From Diploptera punctata (lineage: Eukaryota; Arthropoda; Insecta; Blattodea; Blaberidae): 64,000 bases of DNA. This document shows, piece by piece, positions 1 through 11,400 of the stretch. The stretch lies in assembly GCA_030220185.1 (NCBI GenBank), contig JASPKZ010009852.1, positions 1 through 64,000 of the forward strand. Reading direction: 5' to 3'. A program made the translations under genes and the position numbers. The notes beneath the pieces were generated by a model. That model was not told the DNA's origin, made no database searches, and saw nothing but the letters and a program-made list of their open reading frames with translations. How positions within the stretch are numbered: the first letter of the stretch is position 1; each line of letters starts with the position of its first letter.

Positions 1-2853
1 TTTCAGCCGCCAGATTAATTAAAACTAATACACACGAAATTAATAATATTGAAAATAAAATAAACACTGAACACACTTAAATTATTAAATAATCAGTATT
101 TTTAATTCAATTGAAATTCGCGGTTGCAACAAAAAGCACAGCCACCTGGTTAAATAATAAACCAATTACCTTACACCATTATCTCTTAGAATCGTATGGA
201 ACTCACAAATAATTATAAATCTTTATTAAATAATAAACAAATAATTTGCAATAAAAATAATGCGACTATAAAGTTAGTTATAAACAACCGTAGGTCTCAA
301 GTTGGATCAAACACCACACAGTGTGCAAATTTTATTAAAATCGGTTCAGTAGTTTAGGATTCCATCGCGGGCAAACAACGTGACACGTAATTTTTATATA
401 TTAAGATATATACGTGTGTGTGTTTAATGTATTACTGTAACGCGATAGAAGATTTATTAAGGACATCATCTATTTTCATGTTGTAAAATATATTTATCTT
501 GGGGAATATTTGTAGCTTTAGTCCCGGCCACGCGTTGCTGTGGTTAAGGTATACGTTAAAAATTTAAATTAAGTTGCTGTCTTTCAGCCGCCAGATTAAT
601 TAAAATAATACACACGAAATTAATAATATTGAAAATAAAATAAACACTGAACACACTTAAATTATTAAATAATCAGTATTTTTAATTCAATTGAAATTCG
701 CGGTTGCAACAAAAAGCACAGCCACCTGGTTAAATAATAAACCAATTACCTTACACCATTATCTCTTAGAATCGTATGGACTCACAAATAATTATAAATC
801 TTTATTAAATAATAAACAAATAATTTGTAATAAAAATAATGCGACTATAAAGTAGTTATAAACAACCGTAGGTCTCAAGTTGGATCAAACACCACACACA
901 GTGTGCAAATTTTATTAAAATCGGTTCAGTAGTTTAGGATTCCATCGCGGGCAAACAACGTGACACGTAATTTTTATATATTAAGATATATACGTGTGTG
1001 TGTTTTAATGTAATTACTGTAACGCGATAGAAGATTTATTAAGGACATCATCTATTTTCATGTTGTAAAATATATTTATCTTGGGGAAATATTGTAGCTT
1101 TAGTCCCGGCCACGCGTTGCTGTGGTTAAGGTATACGTTAAAAATTTAAATTAAGTTGCTGTCTTTCAGCCGCCAGATTAATTAAAACAATACACACGAA
1201 ATTAATATATTGAAAATAAAATAAACACTGAACACACTTAAATTATTAAATAATCAGTATTTTAATTCAATTGAAATTCGCGGTTGCAACAAAAAGCACA
1301 GCCACCTGGTTAAATAATAAACCAATTACCTTACACCATTATCTCTTAGAATCGTATGGAACTCACAAATAATTATAAATCTTTATTAAATAATAAACAA
1401 ATAATTTGTAATAAAAATAATGCGACTATAAAGTTAGTTATAAACAACCGTAGGTCTCAAGTTGGATCAAACACCACACAGTGTGCAAAATTTTATTAAA
1501 ATCGGTTCAGTAGTTTAGGATTCCATCGCGGGCAAACAACGTGACACGTAATTTTTATATATTAAGATATATACGTGTGTGTGTTTTAATGTAATTACTG
1601 TAACGCGATAGAAGATTTATTAAGGACATCATCTATTTTCATGTTGTAAAATATATTTATCTTGGGGAAATATTTGTAGCTTTAGTCCCGGCCACGCGTT
1701 GCTGTGGTTAAGGTATACGTTAAAAATTTAAATTAAGTTGCTGTCTTTCAGCCGCCAGATTAATTAAAACTAATACACACGAAATTAATAATATTGAAAA
1801 TAAAATAAACACTGAACACACTTAAATTATTAAATAATCAGTATTTTTAATTCAATTGAAATTCGCGGTTGCAACAAAAAGCACAGCCACCTGGTTAAAT
1901 AATAAACCAATTACCTTACACCATTATCTCTTAGAATCGTATGGAACTCACAAATAATTATAAATCTTTATTAAATAATAAACAAATAATTTGCAATAAA
2001 AATAATGCGACTATAAAGTTAGTTATAAACAACCGTAGGTCTCAAGTTGGATCAAACACCACACAGTGTGCAAAATTTTATTAAAATCGGTTCAGTAGTT
2101 TAGGATTCCATCGCGGGCAAACAACGTGACACGTAATTTTATATATTAAGATATATACGTGTGTGTGTTTTAATGTAATTACCGTAACGCGATAGAAGAT
2201 TTATTAAGGACATCATCTATTTTCATGTTGTAAAATATATTTATCTTGGGGAAATATTTGTAGCTTTAGTCCCGGCCACGCGTTGCTGTGGTTAAGGTAT
2301 ACGTTAAAAATTTAAATTAAGTTGCTGTCTTTCAGCCGCCAGATTAATTAAAACTAACACACACGAAATTAATAATATTGAAAATAAAATAAACACTGAA
2401 CACACTTAAATTATTAAATAATCAGTATTTTTAATTCAATTGAAATTCGCGGTTGCAACAAAAAGCACAGCCACCTGGTTAAATAATAAACCAATTACCT
2501 TACACCATTATCTCTTAGAATCGTATGGAACTCACAAATAATTATAAATCTTTATTAAATAATAAACAAATAATTTGCAATAAAAATAATGCGACTATAA
2601 AGTTAGTTATAAACAACCGTAGGTCTCAAGTTGGATCAAACACCACACAGTGTGCAAAATTTTATTAAAATCGGTTCAGTAGTTTAGGATTCCATCGCGG
2701 GCAAACAACGTGACACGTAATTTTTATATATTAAGATATATACGTGTGTGTGTTTTAATGTAATTACTGTAACGCGATAGAAGATTTATTAAGGACATCA
2801 TCTATTTTCATGTTGTAAAATATATTTATCTTGGGGAAATATTTGTAGCTTTA
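1..2853. repeat. 582-bp satellite array, about 4.9 copies
   Basis: The phrase tttcagccgccagatt recurs at 1, 582, 1164, 1746 and 2330, giving a period of 581-584 bp. Units differ by only a few single-base indels and substitutions, so the amplification looks recent. The array is cut by the left window edge and stops abruptly at 2853, just before the point where the next unit would read tagtcccggccacgcg. Each monomer is AT-rich and contains the phrases aaaatcggttcagtagttt and cacgcgttgctgtgg. I recall such phrases from dispersed retroelement-like repeats in arthropods, so the monomer may be a dispersed repeat that became tandem. No open frame of interest is present. Confidence 0.95.
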
Positions 2854-3039
2854 AATGCAACATTGAGTTTATATGACATGTGGGTTCGAGTTCATTTGAT
2901 AACCCATTTCAATTATATTTACATCAATGCTCATCGATGGTGGTAATAAAGTGGATGCGAGTAGTATAATCTGTTTGCTTGTGTTGCCGCACCAATTACT
3001 TATATACAGTACATGCCTGTATAGTATCTATAGATTATA

Positions 3040-3159
3040 GATTTATTTTGCCTGGTGGAGTTAAGGCCATGTGGCCTTCTCTTCCACTCACCAGGACAAA
3101 CATATGTTGCATATGAATACAAAAAAATAACAATAATAGTCATATTAAACAATTAATTA
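3040..3159 (-). mobile_element. 3' end of a CR1-like LINE (part 2 of 2)
   Basis: On the minus strand this holds the tail signature cctggtgagtggaagagaag followed by aggccacatggccttaac. The same signature ends the CR1-like LINE at 44.2 kb on the plus strand. It continues the LINE at 5409-5880; the two halves are separated by the DNA transposon at 3160-5408. Confidence 0.7.
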
Positions 3160-5408
3160 CACTGGGGAACAGTGATTTTGGTGCCTTAATGTTTTCACCT
3201 ATTTATGGGTATATTTGGGTCACTGATTCCAAAGATGATTTCAGTTTCGTCCTATCAGCTCTAGTTTTTGAGATAGAGTTTATTCAAATTATATACCAGT
3301 TCAAAAATACTGGTCCACATATACAACTATATTACTCGCATACAATTAAATACAAAAGAACAAATACTTTCTTTTTCATGAAACAACTGTATCTATATAA
3401 CTACCATAATTTATTTACACATTAGTCTCGTTAGAATCATTAATTTCCTCCATCAGGTCGCAGAATCCCCGTTTCTGTGATTTCCTCCGATGCAATGATC
3501 TTGGACATTCTCGGTGGATGCTCCAACAGTAGTCCGCCATCATATGTATATCCCACCGTCCACGATACCTTCTTCCATTGTACTTAATTCCTGGTGAAAA
3601 CGCTCACCCTGTTCCTCACTTACATCTCCAAGATTGTCTGGAAATCGATCCAAATGACTGTGTAGGTAGTGTAATTTGATGCTCATGTTACAACCTAGTG
3701 CACAAAAAGCAGTGAGCATATTCTCCACTAGTTCATCACTATTAGGAGACTTATAGTTTCCAAGGAAATTCTTCACTACCATACAGAACGAAGACCATGC
3801 GGCTGCTTCCAGTATCATTCATTGAGTCTTGAAATTGATGGTCATTAATAAGTTGGCGGATTTGTGGTCCATCCAATATACCTGCTTTTATTTTTTCCTT
3901 ACTCAGTGCAGGAAATTTTGTACATATGTAGCCAAAACATGTTCCATCTCTATTCAACGCCTTGATGAACTGTTTCATTAAACCAAGTTTAATATGCAGT
4001 GGTGGCAAGATGATGTTGTTTCTGTCAACCAAAGGTTCTGCAACGATGTTTTTTTCTCCAACGGTCATGCTTTCTCTAAGAGGCCAATGCCTTCTCACCC
4101 AATGTTGATCTTTGGCTCTAGAGTCCCATAAACATATAAAGCATGGGTATTTGGTGTACCCACCTTGTTGTCCTAGAAGAAAATTCACCATCTTGAGATC
4201 GACACACATTACCCATTGGTGATCACGGTAAGAGATCTTCTCTAGCACTGTAGCTATTGTATGTTGATTTTCACGCATAGAAACTGAGTGACCAATTGGG
4301 ATTGACCTGTATATGTTCCCATTATGCAAAAGAACACATTTTAGGCTGCGTTTGGAGCTATCTATAATAACCGCCATTCACTTGGTGTGTATTTTCTTAC
4401 ACCCAGCTTCATTAACAGTCCTTCAACATTCATACAAAAAACAAATTGATTTTCTACTGTGAAGAATGGCAGGAAGTCTGTTTCTCTTTTGCGATAGACT
4501 GTGACCTTTGTTCCCGGTAACAGACATTGTTTCTCTGCCAGCCTGGAAGCTAACAACTCAGATGACTTCTTTGGAAGACTTAGATCCCTTATGAGGTCGT
4601 TCAGTTCCGCTTGACTAAAACCGGATGAAACTGATGAAGGTCCTGGGAAATCGCTGTCATTTCCCTCAGAATAGCTTTCAGTTGAATCATCCTCTTCTTC
4701 TGGTGACTCTGGAAGACTGGTAAAAATTGGAACAGGTATCTCCTCTGAATGTGGAACAGGGCGTCTTGCGGAGCGTAGATTGGGATATACCCATCTATTC
4801 CGGTTTTTGCTATTGATGCCCTTTACATTGACTGAACAAAAATAGCAGTCATCACTATGGTTAATTTGTTCTCGCCAGATCATTGGTTCCCCAAATTTCA
4901 AGCATTTCCGTTTCCCATTTGTCCATTGTCGTAGATGCTCTGTGCACGTTTTACATACAATGTGAGGTGCCCAAGGCTTATCTTGATCTCCCAGTTGTAC
5001 TTTGAAAAGGCCAAATAAGCTCTTCTTACAAAGTCAGTTATAGGTTTTCTTTGTTGAGTGAATGTGTACTCCCCACAGATGAAACAAAACACATCAGGAT
5101 TATTCACAACATTTTCTTCGTGTTGAAGCCATGTCAGTCTAGAAAAAGGATAAACAATTGTCAAATTAGTAAAATTACATATGCAAACGGCAACAACAAC
5201 ATGAATATAACTTGGATTAAATCAATTAGTATTATGTAAACAATCGATTTACAATGGTGGTACATAAGAGCAGTATCATCAATATCTTGCAAACTAGAGC
5301 TGCTGCAACAAAATGGATGACATTTTTGGAATCAGCAGTGCCGAAATACCCAGAATCAGGTGAAAAATTTCAGGCACCAAGAAAAAAATATTTTTTTGTT
5401 CCCCAGTG
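3160..5408 (-). mobile_element. CACTG-ended DNA transposon (CMC-like), 2.25 kb
   Basis: The ends are perfect 12-bp inverted repeats: cactggggaaca at 3160-3171 and tgttccccagtg at 5397-5408. They are flanked by a direct TTA (3157-3159 and 5409-5411), which fits a 3-bp target duplication. Ends starting CACTA/G with 2-4 bp duplications are known for the CACTA/Mirage/Chapaev (CMC) superfamily, so that placement is an inference. The element sits inside the 3' UTR of a minus-strand CR1-like LINE and holds a broken transposase-like gene on its minus strand. A fragment of a second copy with the same coding end and terminal repeat lies at 46590-46919. Confidence 0.75.
3415..5164 (-). pseudogene. Transposase-like protein of the CACTG element, frameshifted
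   Basis: Three or four minus-strand frames together read as one protein of about 550 residues. The first part (5164-4900) has a Cys pair CFIC; after a frameshift near 4990 it continues with a second pair CKTC. The next part (4901-4362) has a third pair CYFC, then an acidic Ser-rich stretch and a basic region. The third part (4377-3751) holds the conserved core with VDLKMVNFLLG, YPCFICLWDSR and LPPLHIKLGLMKQF. The last parts carry FLGNYKSPN, HSHLD and SEEQGERFHQ, then MMADYCW, ending at a stop at 3415-3417. Asp of VDLK and Glu of SEEQGERF are plausible catalytic acidic residues. I recall many uncharacterised animal proteins with this same core. Frame breaks at about 4990, 4370, 3820 and 3550 make it non-functional, though some could be introns rather than mutations. 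Confidence 0.7.
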
Positions 5409-5880
5409 TTATCTGTCAAATTGAATAATAATGAAAATAATGTCTAATAATACAATGAAATTAAATACAATTAAAATTAAATTAATGATACAATGAATAC
5501 AAAAAGGAATAACAGCTCGAATCTACTATACATAAAAAGAAAAGAAATAAAATAATACAAAGAAAGTAATAAACTACAATGAATTAATCTATGCTTATTA
5601 TGCAAGGCATTAGGTAAATATATTAACAAATCGTAAGTCTATTTTTATTAAATAATGAAAAAAACACATTATTAATTCTTAAAAAGTAATATTAGTGAGT
5701 TGTTTCTGTTAGTAATTTTATTTTCAATTTGTTTCTGAAAGATGGTAAAGTTTGGCAGTCTCTGACGTAGGGTGGAAGGGAATTCCATGTTCTAGCAAGA
5801 GAAACTGTAAAAGATTTCGAATAATAGGTAGTATGATGAGGTATGATGTAATATATACCTGAGCCTCTTAGATTTTTTGT
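5409..5880 (-). mobile_element. CR1-like LINE, C-terminal RT end and 3' UTR (part 1 of 2)
   Basis: The minus strand around 5880-5720 translates to a run with SKSFTVSLARTWNSLP, RDCQTLP and FRNKL. This is the conserved C-terminal segment of CR1/L2-type non-LTR reverse transcriptases. It is followed by an AT-rich 3' UTR interrupted at 5408 by the CACTG transposon and resumed at 3159. It is heavily 5'-truncated. The same protein segment is seen at 29.6 kb (minus) and 43.9 kb (plus). Confidence 0.7.
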
Positions 5881-6175
5881 TAATTAAAACTTGATGTCAA
5901 TATATATAGACAAATTATATCACTACAAATCTATAACTGATTAGTTTTAATTTTAAATTTCAACAATTATTATTTCATGTTATCAGAAAAGGGCCAATTC
6001 AGAATATTTGTCATTTTTAATTCATATTGCTCTGCTTTAATTGCATATTACATAAAAAACTATTTATTTTCAAATTAGCATTCTTTTAAAATAGAGATAG
6101 AACTAGATGTTACCCCCCCTATAGTCATATAAATTTCTGACTGACATTTATATCTTCGATAACTTCGACATTTCA

Positions 6176-6460
6176 GACCAGCCTCTTGGGCTAGTAGTCA
6201 GCCTATCCGAATACTGTTCATGAGGTCCCGGGTTCGATTCCCGGTCAAGCCATAGGAATTTTTCCCATGATCTGAAATTTAGGTTAAGAACTCTCTTGGC
6301 GCTTCATTATCATTTACCACCTATGATATTATCGGGGTAACGTAACTCTACCTTCTAGGCGCCCCAACTTCAGAATGGGTTACAATTAAGCCAATGCCAA
6401 GAGAGGACACCAGAAATGTCGAAATGACAACCTGGGGCATTGAATAAATAAATAATGGTT
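6176..6460 (+). mobile_element. SINE-B, full-length tRNA-derived SINE
   Basis: It begins with a tRNA-like head that includes the B-box-like phrase gggttcgattccc near 6230. The body contains tcttggcgcttcattatcat, ggcgccccaacttc and gccaagagaggac, and it ends in (aaat)n. A minus-strand copy lies at 25862-26165 and a chimeric fragment at 19520-19665. It abuts the foldback element to its right. Confidence 0.75.
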
Positions 6461-6916
6461 TAAAAAACTAAAACAACTCGCTTTATTAGAAAACCGAACT
6501 AAAATATGAAAAATAATTTTAATTTCCAACACGCTTGGGATAAAATTAAAGTGGTCAACAGAAAATCATCTCCAACACATCTAGAATAAAACTAGAGTTA
6601 TCTACAAAAAAAATAATTTTACCATCAAAAGCGTGGGGTGCTCTATATCAATTAATATATTTGATAATAAACAGATATTGGTAAAAGTAAAGTTTCTAAG
6701 AAGAAAACGTAAAAACCATAAAAAGCACCCCACGCTTTTGACGATAAAACTATTTTTTTTGTAGATAACTCTAGTTTTATTCTAGATGTGTTGGAGATGA
6801 TTTTCTGTTGACCACTTTAATTTTATCCCAAGCGTGTTGGAAATTAAAATTATTTTTCATTATTTGGTTCGGTTTTCTAATAAAGCGTATTGTTTTAGTT
6901 TTTTTAAACTATTATT
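6449..6916. repeat. Foldback element, arms about 190 bp
   Basis: The left arm (6449-6642) and right arm (6724-6916) are inverted copies with few mismatches; for example agcgtggggtgct at 6630 pairs with agcaccccacgct at 6724. The loop is about 81 bp and AT-rich. The outer end of the right arm is tandemly duplicated once (to about 6975). No coding capacity is visible, so it fits a non-autonomous foldback or MITE-type element. Confidence 0.85.
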
Positions 6917-7301
6917 TATTTTTTAGTTTGGCTTTCTAATAAAGCGTATTGTTTTAGTTTTTTAAACTATTATTTATTTTTTTAATTTTTAGTTTGATTT
7001 CATAAATCGGAATCCCATGAAAATTTAATTGCTTACGATATTTTTAGTGTCTAGTCACGAATATAATTATATATATTTTTTTAAATTATTATTGTCTAAC
7101 TTTATTATAACATTTTTGAATACTTTAATATAGATAAATAGTTACAGTTAATCATATCCTTCTCATATTTTTTGGGTAAATTAAATTTGGTAAGGTTGCA
7201 AAATTGTCATTAATATTTTACAGAATAAGATAAAAATGTAGGTATCTTTAAATTCGGTAACATTGTAGTATGAGCTAAAAGTAATACTTTTCTAAAAAAA
7301 A

Positions 7302-7644
7302 TCATCCGGGCCGGATTTGAACCAGCGACCTATGGATTACTAAAATTATATAGCACTATAGTCCACCGGTCCACCGCTGTGGTTTCGAGGTAGCGTGCTG
7401 CCTTGTCACACAGCGGGCCCGGGTTCGATTCCCGGTCGGGGCAGTTTTTCTGGGTGAGGTTTTTATCGGGGGTTTTCCTCACCTCTAAGACAAGTGTCAG
7501 GAAAACGTTAAGGCCCAAACGGTCCTCGAAATCATATGGTCATCATCCTTATCATTATCATCTGCCCTCGGGCAGAATTACTATGGGCAGAATTACTATG
7601 GATAGATGGATAGTCCACCGCTTTACCAACTGAGCTACCAGAGG
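7302..7644 (-). pseudogene. tRNA-Tyr-like gene with intron, split by a SINE
   Basis: Read on the minus strand from 7644, the sequence is cctctggtagctcagttgg, then a segment ending ggtggactatag; after the SINE at 7369-7609 it continues through an AT-rich stretch to atccataggtcgctgg and ttcaaatccggcccgg. This matches eukaryotic tRNA-Tyr with its intron just after the anticodon: the D-arm, the anticodon stem (gtgga/tccat) and the T-arm are all present. The usual GTA anticodon reads ATA. The acceptor stem has about one mismatch and one wobble. A T-run (plus-strand A7, 7294-7300) follows the 3' end like a Pol III terminator. The SINE is flanked by an 11-bp direct repeat (atagtccaccg) taken from the anticodon stem, so the gene is dead. 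Confidence 0.75.
7369..7609 (+). mobile_element. SINE-A inserted in the tRNA-Tyr relic
   Basis: It has the tRNA-like head gtccaccgctgtggt with B box gggttcgattccc, and a body with tttttctgggtgaggttt, aaaacgttaaggcccaaac and gggcagaattactatgg. Target duplications atagtccaccg lie at 7358-7368 and 7610-7620. Other copies are at 13218, 33305 (minus), 51076 and 63826. Confidence 0.85.
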
Positions 7645-8240
7645 ATGTAATATTTCTTACAACGATGGACTAAAAAGTCGATAAATCCGCAACCTATTAT
7701 ACAGGTCTTCATTTTTTTGATGTCTTGATGATCCTGGCCAGGATCATAGAAACAATTTATGAAATTATTGTATTGTCATTGGTCCTTTACAAATATACAA
7801 AGTTCCAAGTCGATCCAATGTTTTTAATTGGGTGAAAATCGTTTTGAAAGATTCCGTTACATAGATAGACAGATACAGGTCAAGGTAATATAAAGCATGT
7901 AAAAAAATACATTTTTATATGTAATATATCTAAGAAACTTTTATCGAAAAAAAATACATTTTATACGTAATATATCTAAGAAACTTTTATTGGAATATAA
8001 TTTCTGTACTGTTAAGGTGATAAGGTCTTCTCTTGCCCTCTACAGGATTGACATAATTATACAGGAAGTATAAAATTCTATTACAATAAAAAGTTATAAA
8101 ATTAAATACTAATATTATTAGAGTTCTTAATCAATTATTATTAAAAATGAAATAAATGTGTTGAGATAACTTAAAAAAATAATATTCTATTTAAATTATA
8201 TATCCCTTAATAAGAATAATCTGCTTGTTCTTCTTGAAAG
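7645..8240. other. AT-rich intergenic DNA, no gene seen
   Basis: No gene is visible. A stretch of about 45 bp around aatatatctaagaaactttt is repeated in tandem (about 7905-7990). The phrase gattccgttacatagatag near 7850 looks like the 3' end of an old retroelement, but I cannot assign it. Confidence 0.4.
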
Positions 8241-8614
8241 CCCATGTTCCCCTTAACAGAGATTTAGGCGCTCTCCTCCTACAGGGAAGAATTTGAACCA
8301 TACTAATTTAGTTACACTTGTTTTCGTATAGATGACATTTGAGTGGTCCGTAGTCAGCGTTCCGCCTCATACTGACATCTAGGAAACCACGGTTGCACTA
8401 GGACGGGAAAATTCGGTAAATTCTGCTTAGAGGCCTTTTCATTCAGGCTTAACGATCTTTTACGAGCCTGAAAATCTTCAGACTCGGGACCCACGGCTTA
8501 AAGTCCCTCCTGGAGGACTTGCTCCTTGGATTTTTCCATCGACCCCGGCCGGGTTTGAACCCGCGACCCTCGGGACCAGAGGCAAGGAGCATAACCAGTA
8601 GTCTACCTCGGCCG
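8241..8614 (-). mobile_element. SINE-C, full length
   Basis: Read on the minus strand it starts with a tRNA-like head (cggccgaggtagactactgg, then gggttcaaacccgg). It continues with ggactttaagccgtgggtcc and gaagattttcaggctcg and ends with ctaaatctctgttaagggg. Near-identical copies lie at 50678-51065 (minus) and 34187-34475 (plus, no head). More diverged copies lie at 37043, 45341 and 60128. Confidence 0.85.
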
Positions 8615-9695
8615 ATAATAAGAATAATAAAAACTTAAAATAGATAACAAAGATAACCTGACAATGAAAACAGTTAGAAATAAAAATTCAAATCAATTTG
8701 AAACTGTTTAATAAAAGTTATGTAATGATGAATGATTCTAATATCGAAACTAAACCAAAAGAGCTCTATAAACATTGAATTTCCTATAATCCTAAAACTA
8801 TGGAAATTGTATCAATTCAATTTTGTTTTGATTAGAATTACTTTTACTTTCAGGACTCTATGCAAAAACTATGTCAAAAAGTTTATGGAAATATTCCTTA
8901 TGGGCCTATCTAAAAGTTATAAACATGTAATAGGCCTATTCAGAAACGTGTAATTTATTTGCAACGGTTCTTCTTACACTTTTATATTAACATTGTGTGT
9001 GTCGTATTTTTGTGGTATATTTTTATAACTGTCATACCAGAACAGTCTGTCCTTGTTCTTAATTAACAACTATTATTTTACTCCATTCAGTGTAAGTAGA
9101 GTATTGGAAAAGAGGTCTACCAAGGAAACGAAGCGTTTCTGGACCTTTGCTAGTAAAATAAATTTTCATTTCTAGATGCGAGATTTTTTTCCCACAAAAT
9201 TTTAACGTACATCTTTCTTATAATTATATTACTAACTCTTAGCATTTCTTTAAAAATTGAAAAATTGTTTGACATGTCTTATTAAACATGATAATTAACA
9301 GATGGCTTGTTGAGTTTCTAAAACCAAACAAATTCATGGGAACTTTGTTATTTTATATTGGGGTTAATGCATAAACGTTATTTGTATTAATAACAGTTGT
9401 AACGGAACTTTGTGACATCATTGCAAAACAAAGTTTATAATTGATAGTTCCCTTCACATCCTGTCGTCATCGTTTTCCTTTCCTGGGGAAAAGGTCGACA
9501 AGTTCGGCAACACGCTATATTACACGTGGCTTTTGGATTCTTCAATATGTGCGATACACCTGGCAAAAATGAAAGTGGCCGCTGTCTTAAAAAGTAAGAT
9601 TCGTTTGAGTGTTTTCGCTACTACTCGGAGAAGGCAATGCTACATGTTTGAACCTCGGTTTGACATGTCTGATATCCATAGTTATAATGAAAGTA
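8615..9695. other. Intergenic DNA, no gene seen
   Basis: AT-rich sequence without a convincing open frame, repeat or RNA gene. Short open frames at 8732-8953 and 9533-9727 show no recognisable motif or codon pattern. Confidence 0.4.
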
Positions 9696-9699
9696 TACT

Positions 9700-9775
9700 A
9701 CATATTACTGGTATAGCGCAATGGTAACGTTGTAGATTGGTATTTATGAGGTCGTGGGTTCGAGCACAAACAGTT
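9700..9775 (+). repeat. tRNA-derived fragment (SINE head)
   Basis: The segment has an A-box-like ggtatagcgcaatggtaac and a B-box-like tgggttcgagcac at tRNA spacing. It does not fold into a clean tRNA by eye, so I read it as the head of an old SINE. Confidence 0.45.
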
Positions 9776-9889
9776 GTTTATTTTAAGAGAGAGGAAATAT
9801 AGTTTTCCCTGTCTTCTTTATGACTGTTTAAGTAATCAGTACAAGTTTATGAATGTATTATGCCATCACTTTATCAATAGTTAGGTTTA

Positions 9890-10027
9890 CCTTCTTCTTC
9901 TTCTTCTTCACTTCCTGGTTTAGGCAAGAGTTGCCTGTTCCGTCTTCACTAATAGATCTAAGACCATCTCTTCCGAGGACGTCCGACATCTCTTCTTCCT
10001 CTTGGAAAATAATGGAAGAAGGTTTAC
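9890..10027 (-). mobile_element. LINE-C 3'-end fragment
   Basis: The minus strand encodes the C-terminal signature RGRRDVGRP and a tail ending cctaaaccaggaagtg plus (gaa)n. It matches the 3' end of the LINE at 63227-63802. Only the last 130 bp or so remain. Confidence 0.75.
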
Positions 10028-10043
10028 CTTATGGCTGTAATTA

Positions 10044-11400
10044 TACTACCTAAAAAACGCAACATCCTCAATGACAAATTTATTTTTATTTAAAAGTGAT
10101 TAGCAGGTAGTTTATAACAGAAGTAGTATATAACACATTCAGACAAAACGAAAGACACGTCACAGTAAGGGGTGCCCAAAAGGTTGCATAAATACACAGG
10201 GTACCCCCTTCTAGCGGCAACGCAGGCATGTATTCTCGCATGCAAACGACCATAAATGTGCCGAATGGTGTCCTGTGGTAGATTATCCCAAGCATCTTGC
10301 AGCTGTCGTCGCAATTCGGAAATGGTTGTTGCAGGCTCTGGAGAACGAGTAAGTTTCCTCTTTATCATGCCCCAAACGTGCTCAATTGACAAGAGATCTG
10401 GGGATCTTGCTGGTCAGGACAGTTGTTATACACCGTGAGGAGAACATTGCGTAGCAGCAGCCGTATGTGGACGTGCGTTGTCTTTGCTGAAAACACATGA
10501 CTTTCCAGTCGAAGAAATTACAGTAGCACAGAGGTAACAAACATTGCAATGCAGTGTTTACTTTACACTGTAGAAACAACAAATGTGACCGAGAGTTGTA
10601 ACTGATGGACCCCCATACCATGAAGGCAGGGATGAGGCCTGTGTGTCCTGGTCAAATGCATTCCGGAAGATGATGCACACCGGGTCTACACCTTACACTT
10701 GTAGTCCATCACTCGCATACAGACAGAATCTACTCTTATCACTGAAGACAGCAGAGCGCCTTTTCGCTCTCCAGTCGACTCTTTCACGTCACGAGAGCAG
10801 TTGTGGTTGGCAGTGTCTTGGTGTAATAGGTAGCCTAACCAGAGACATACGTAATCTTAGTTCTGCTGCAAGCAGATGTTTCACTTTGGTGATACAGCAG
10901 ATACAAATTGTGTCCAGATGTTTTCCCTGGTTGCTATTCGGGCGGCAACCGCTGCTCGCACAATCTGTGCCTCTGTACTATGCGACCTTCTAGAACCTGA
11001 CATACGGATGTGAGAATGTTTCTAAAGATCACTGCTGAAAGCAGCGACACACCACCAATACGTTGTGGCCAACATGCGCAGCAATACGTCGATATGACCA
11101 TCCAGTTTCCTGCAGGCCTACAATGCGATTTCGTTCGAATGGCTGAAGATGTTCGACAGGAGTATTTACTCGTCGGCGAAGCATGGTTGTGTCTTAGAGT
11201 GAATATTGCAAACGCTTTTCACTTCTAAAAGCACCACAGTTACTGTTTGCAGAGTCAAAACAGAGGGTGCATATCCAAGCATCCAGAGCGCCGATGACCG
11301 TGACAAATGAATCACTATCACTATAACCCTTCAGTATGCACATATTATACCATTGTGCAATGAACACAGTCCTTGATAGTGTTATTTTTTTCAGGCAGTG
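10044..11400 (-). mobile_element. Tc1-like DNA transposon, 1.36 kb, decayed
   Basis: The right end read on the minus strand is cactgcctgaaaaaaataac. The left end is tactacctaaaaaacgcaac, a diverged match. Both are flanked by TA (10042-10043 and 11401-11402), the expected Tc1/mariner target duplication. A broken transposase lies inside on the minus strand. Confidence 0.75.
10090..11250 (-). pseudogene. Tc1-like transposase, frameshifted
   Basis: The C-terminal part (10392-10090 and just upstream) reads through SPDLLSIEHVWGMIKRKLT, then SPEPATTISELRRQ, AWDNLPQDTIRHIYGR and HARIHACVAARRGY. This is the typical end of Tc1-type DDE transposases, with the third catalytic acidic residue in SPDL. Upstream, MVWGSISYNSRSHLLFLQ is the segment before the second catalytic Asp. 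The QDNARPH block that should follow survives only in another frame. The N-terminal half (up to about 11250) is broken into several frames. It is non-functional. Confidence 0.8.

Noticed and set aside
1..2853. CRISPR-like direct repeat array
   Set aside because: Units are 582 bp with no alternating short repeat and unique spacer; it is a satellite.
7358..7620. Two tRNA-like boxes read as adjacent functional tRNA genes
   Set aside because: The plus-strand one is a SINE-A head, and the minus-strand one is the broken tRNA-Tyr.
10256..11228. Plus-strand frames of 60-116 residues
   Set aside because: Antisense shadows of the decayed Tc1-like transposase.
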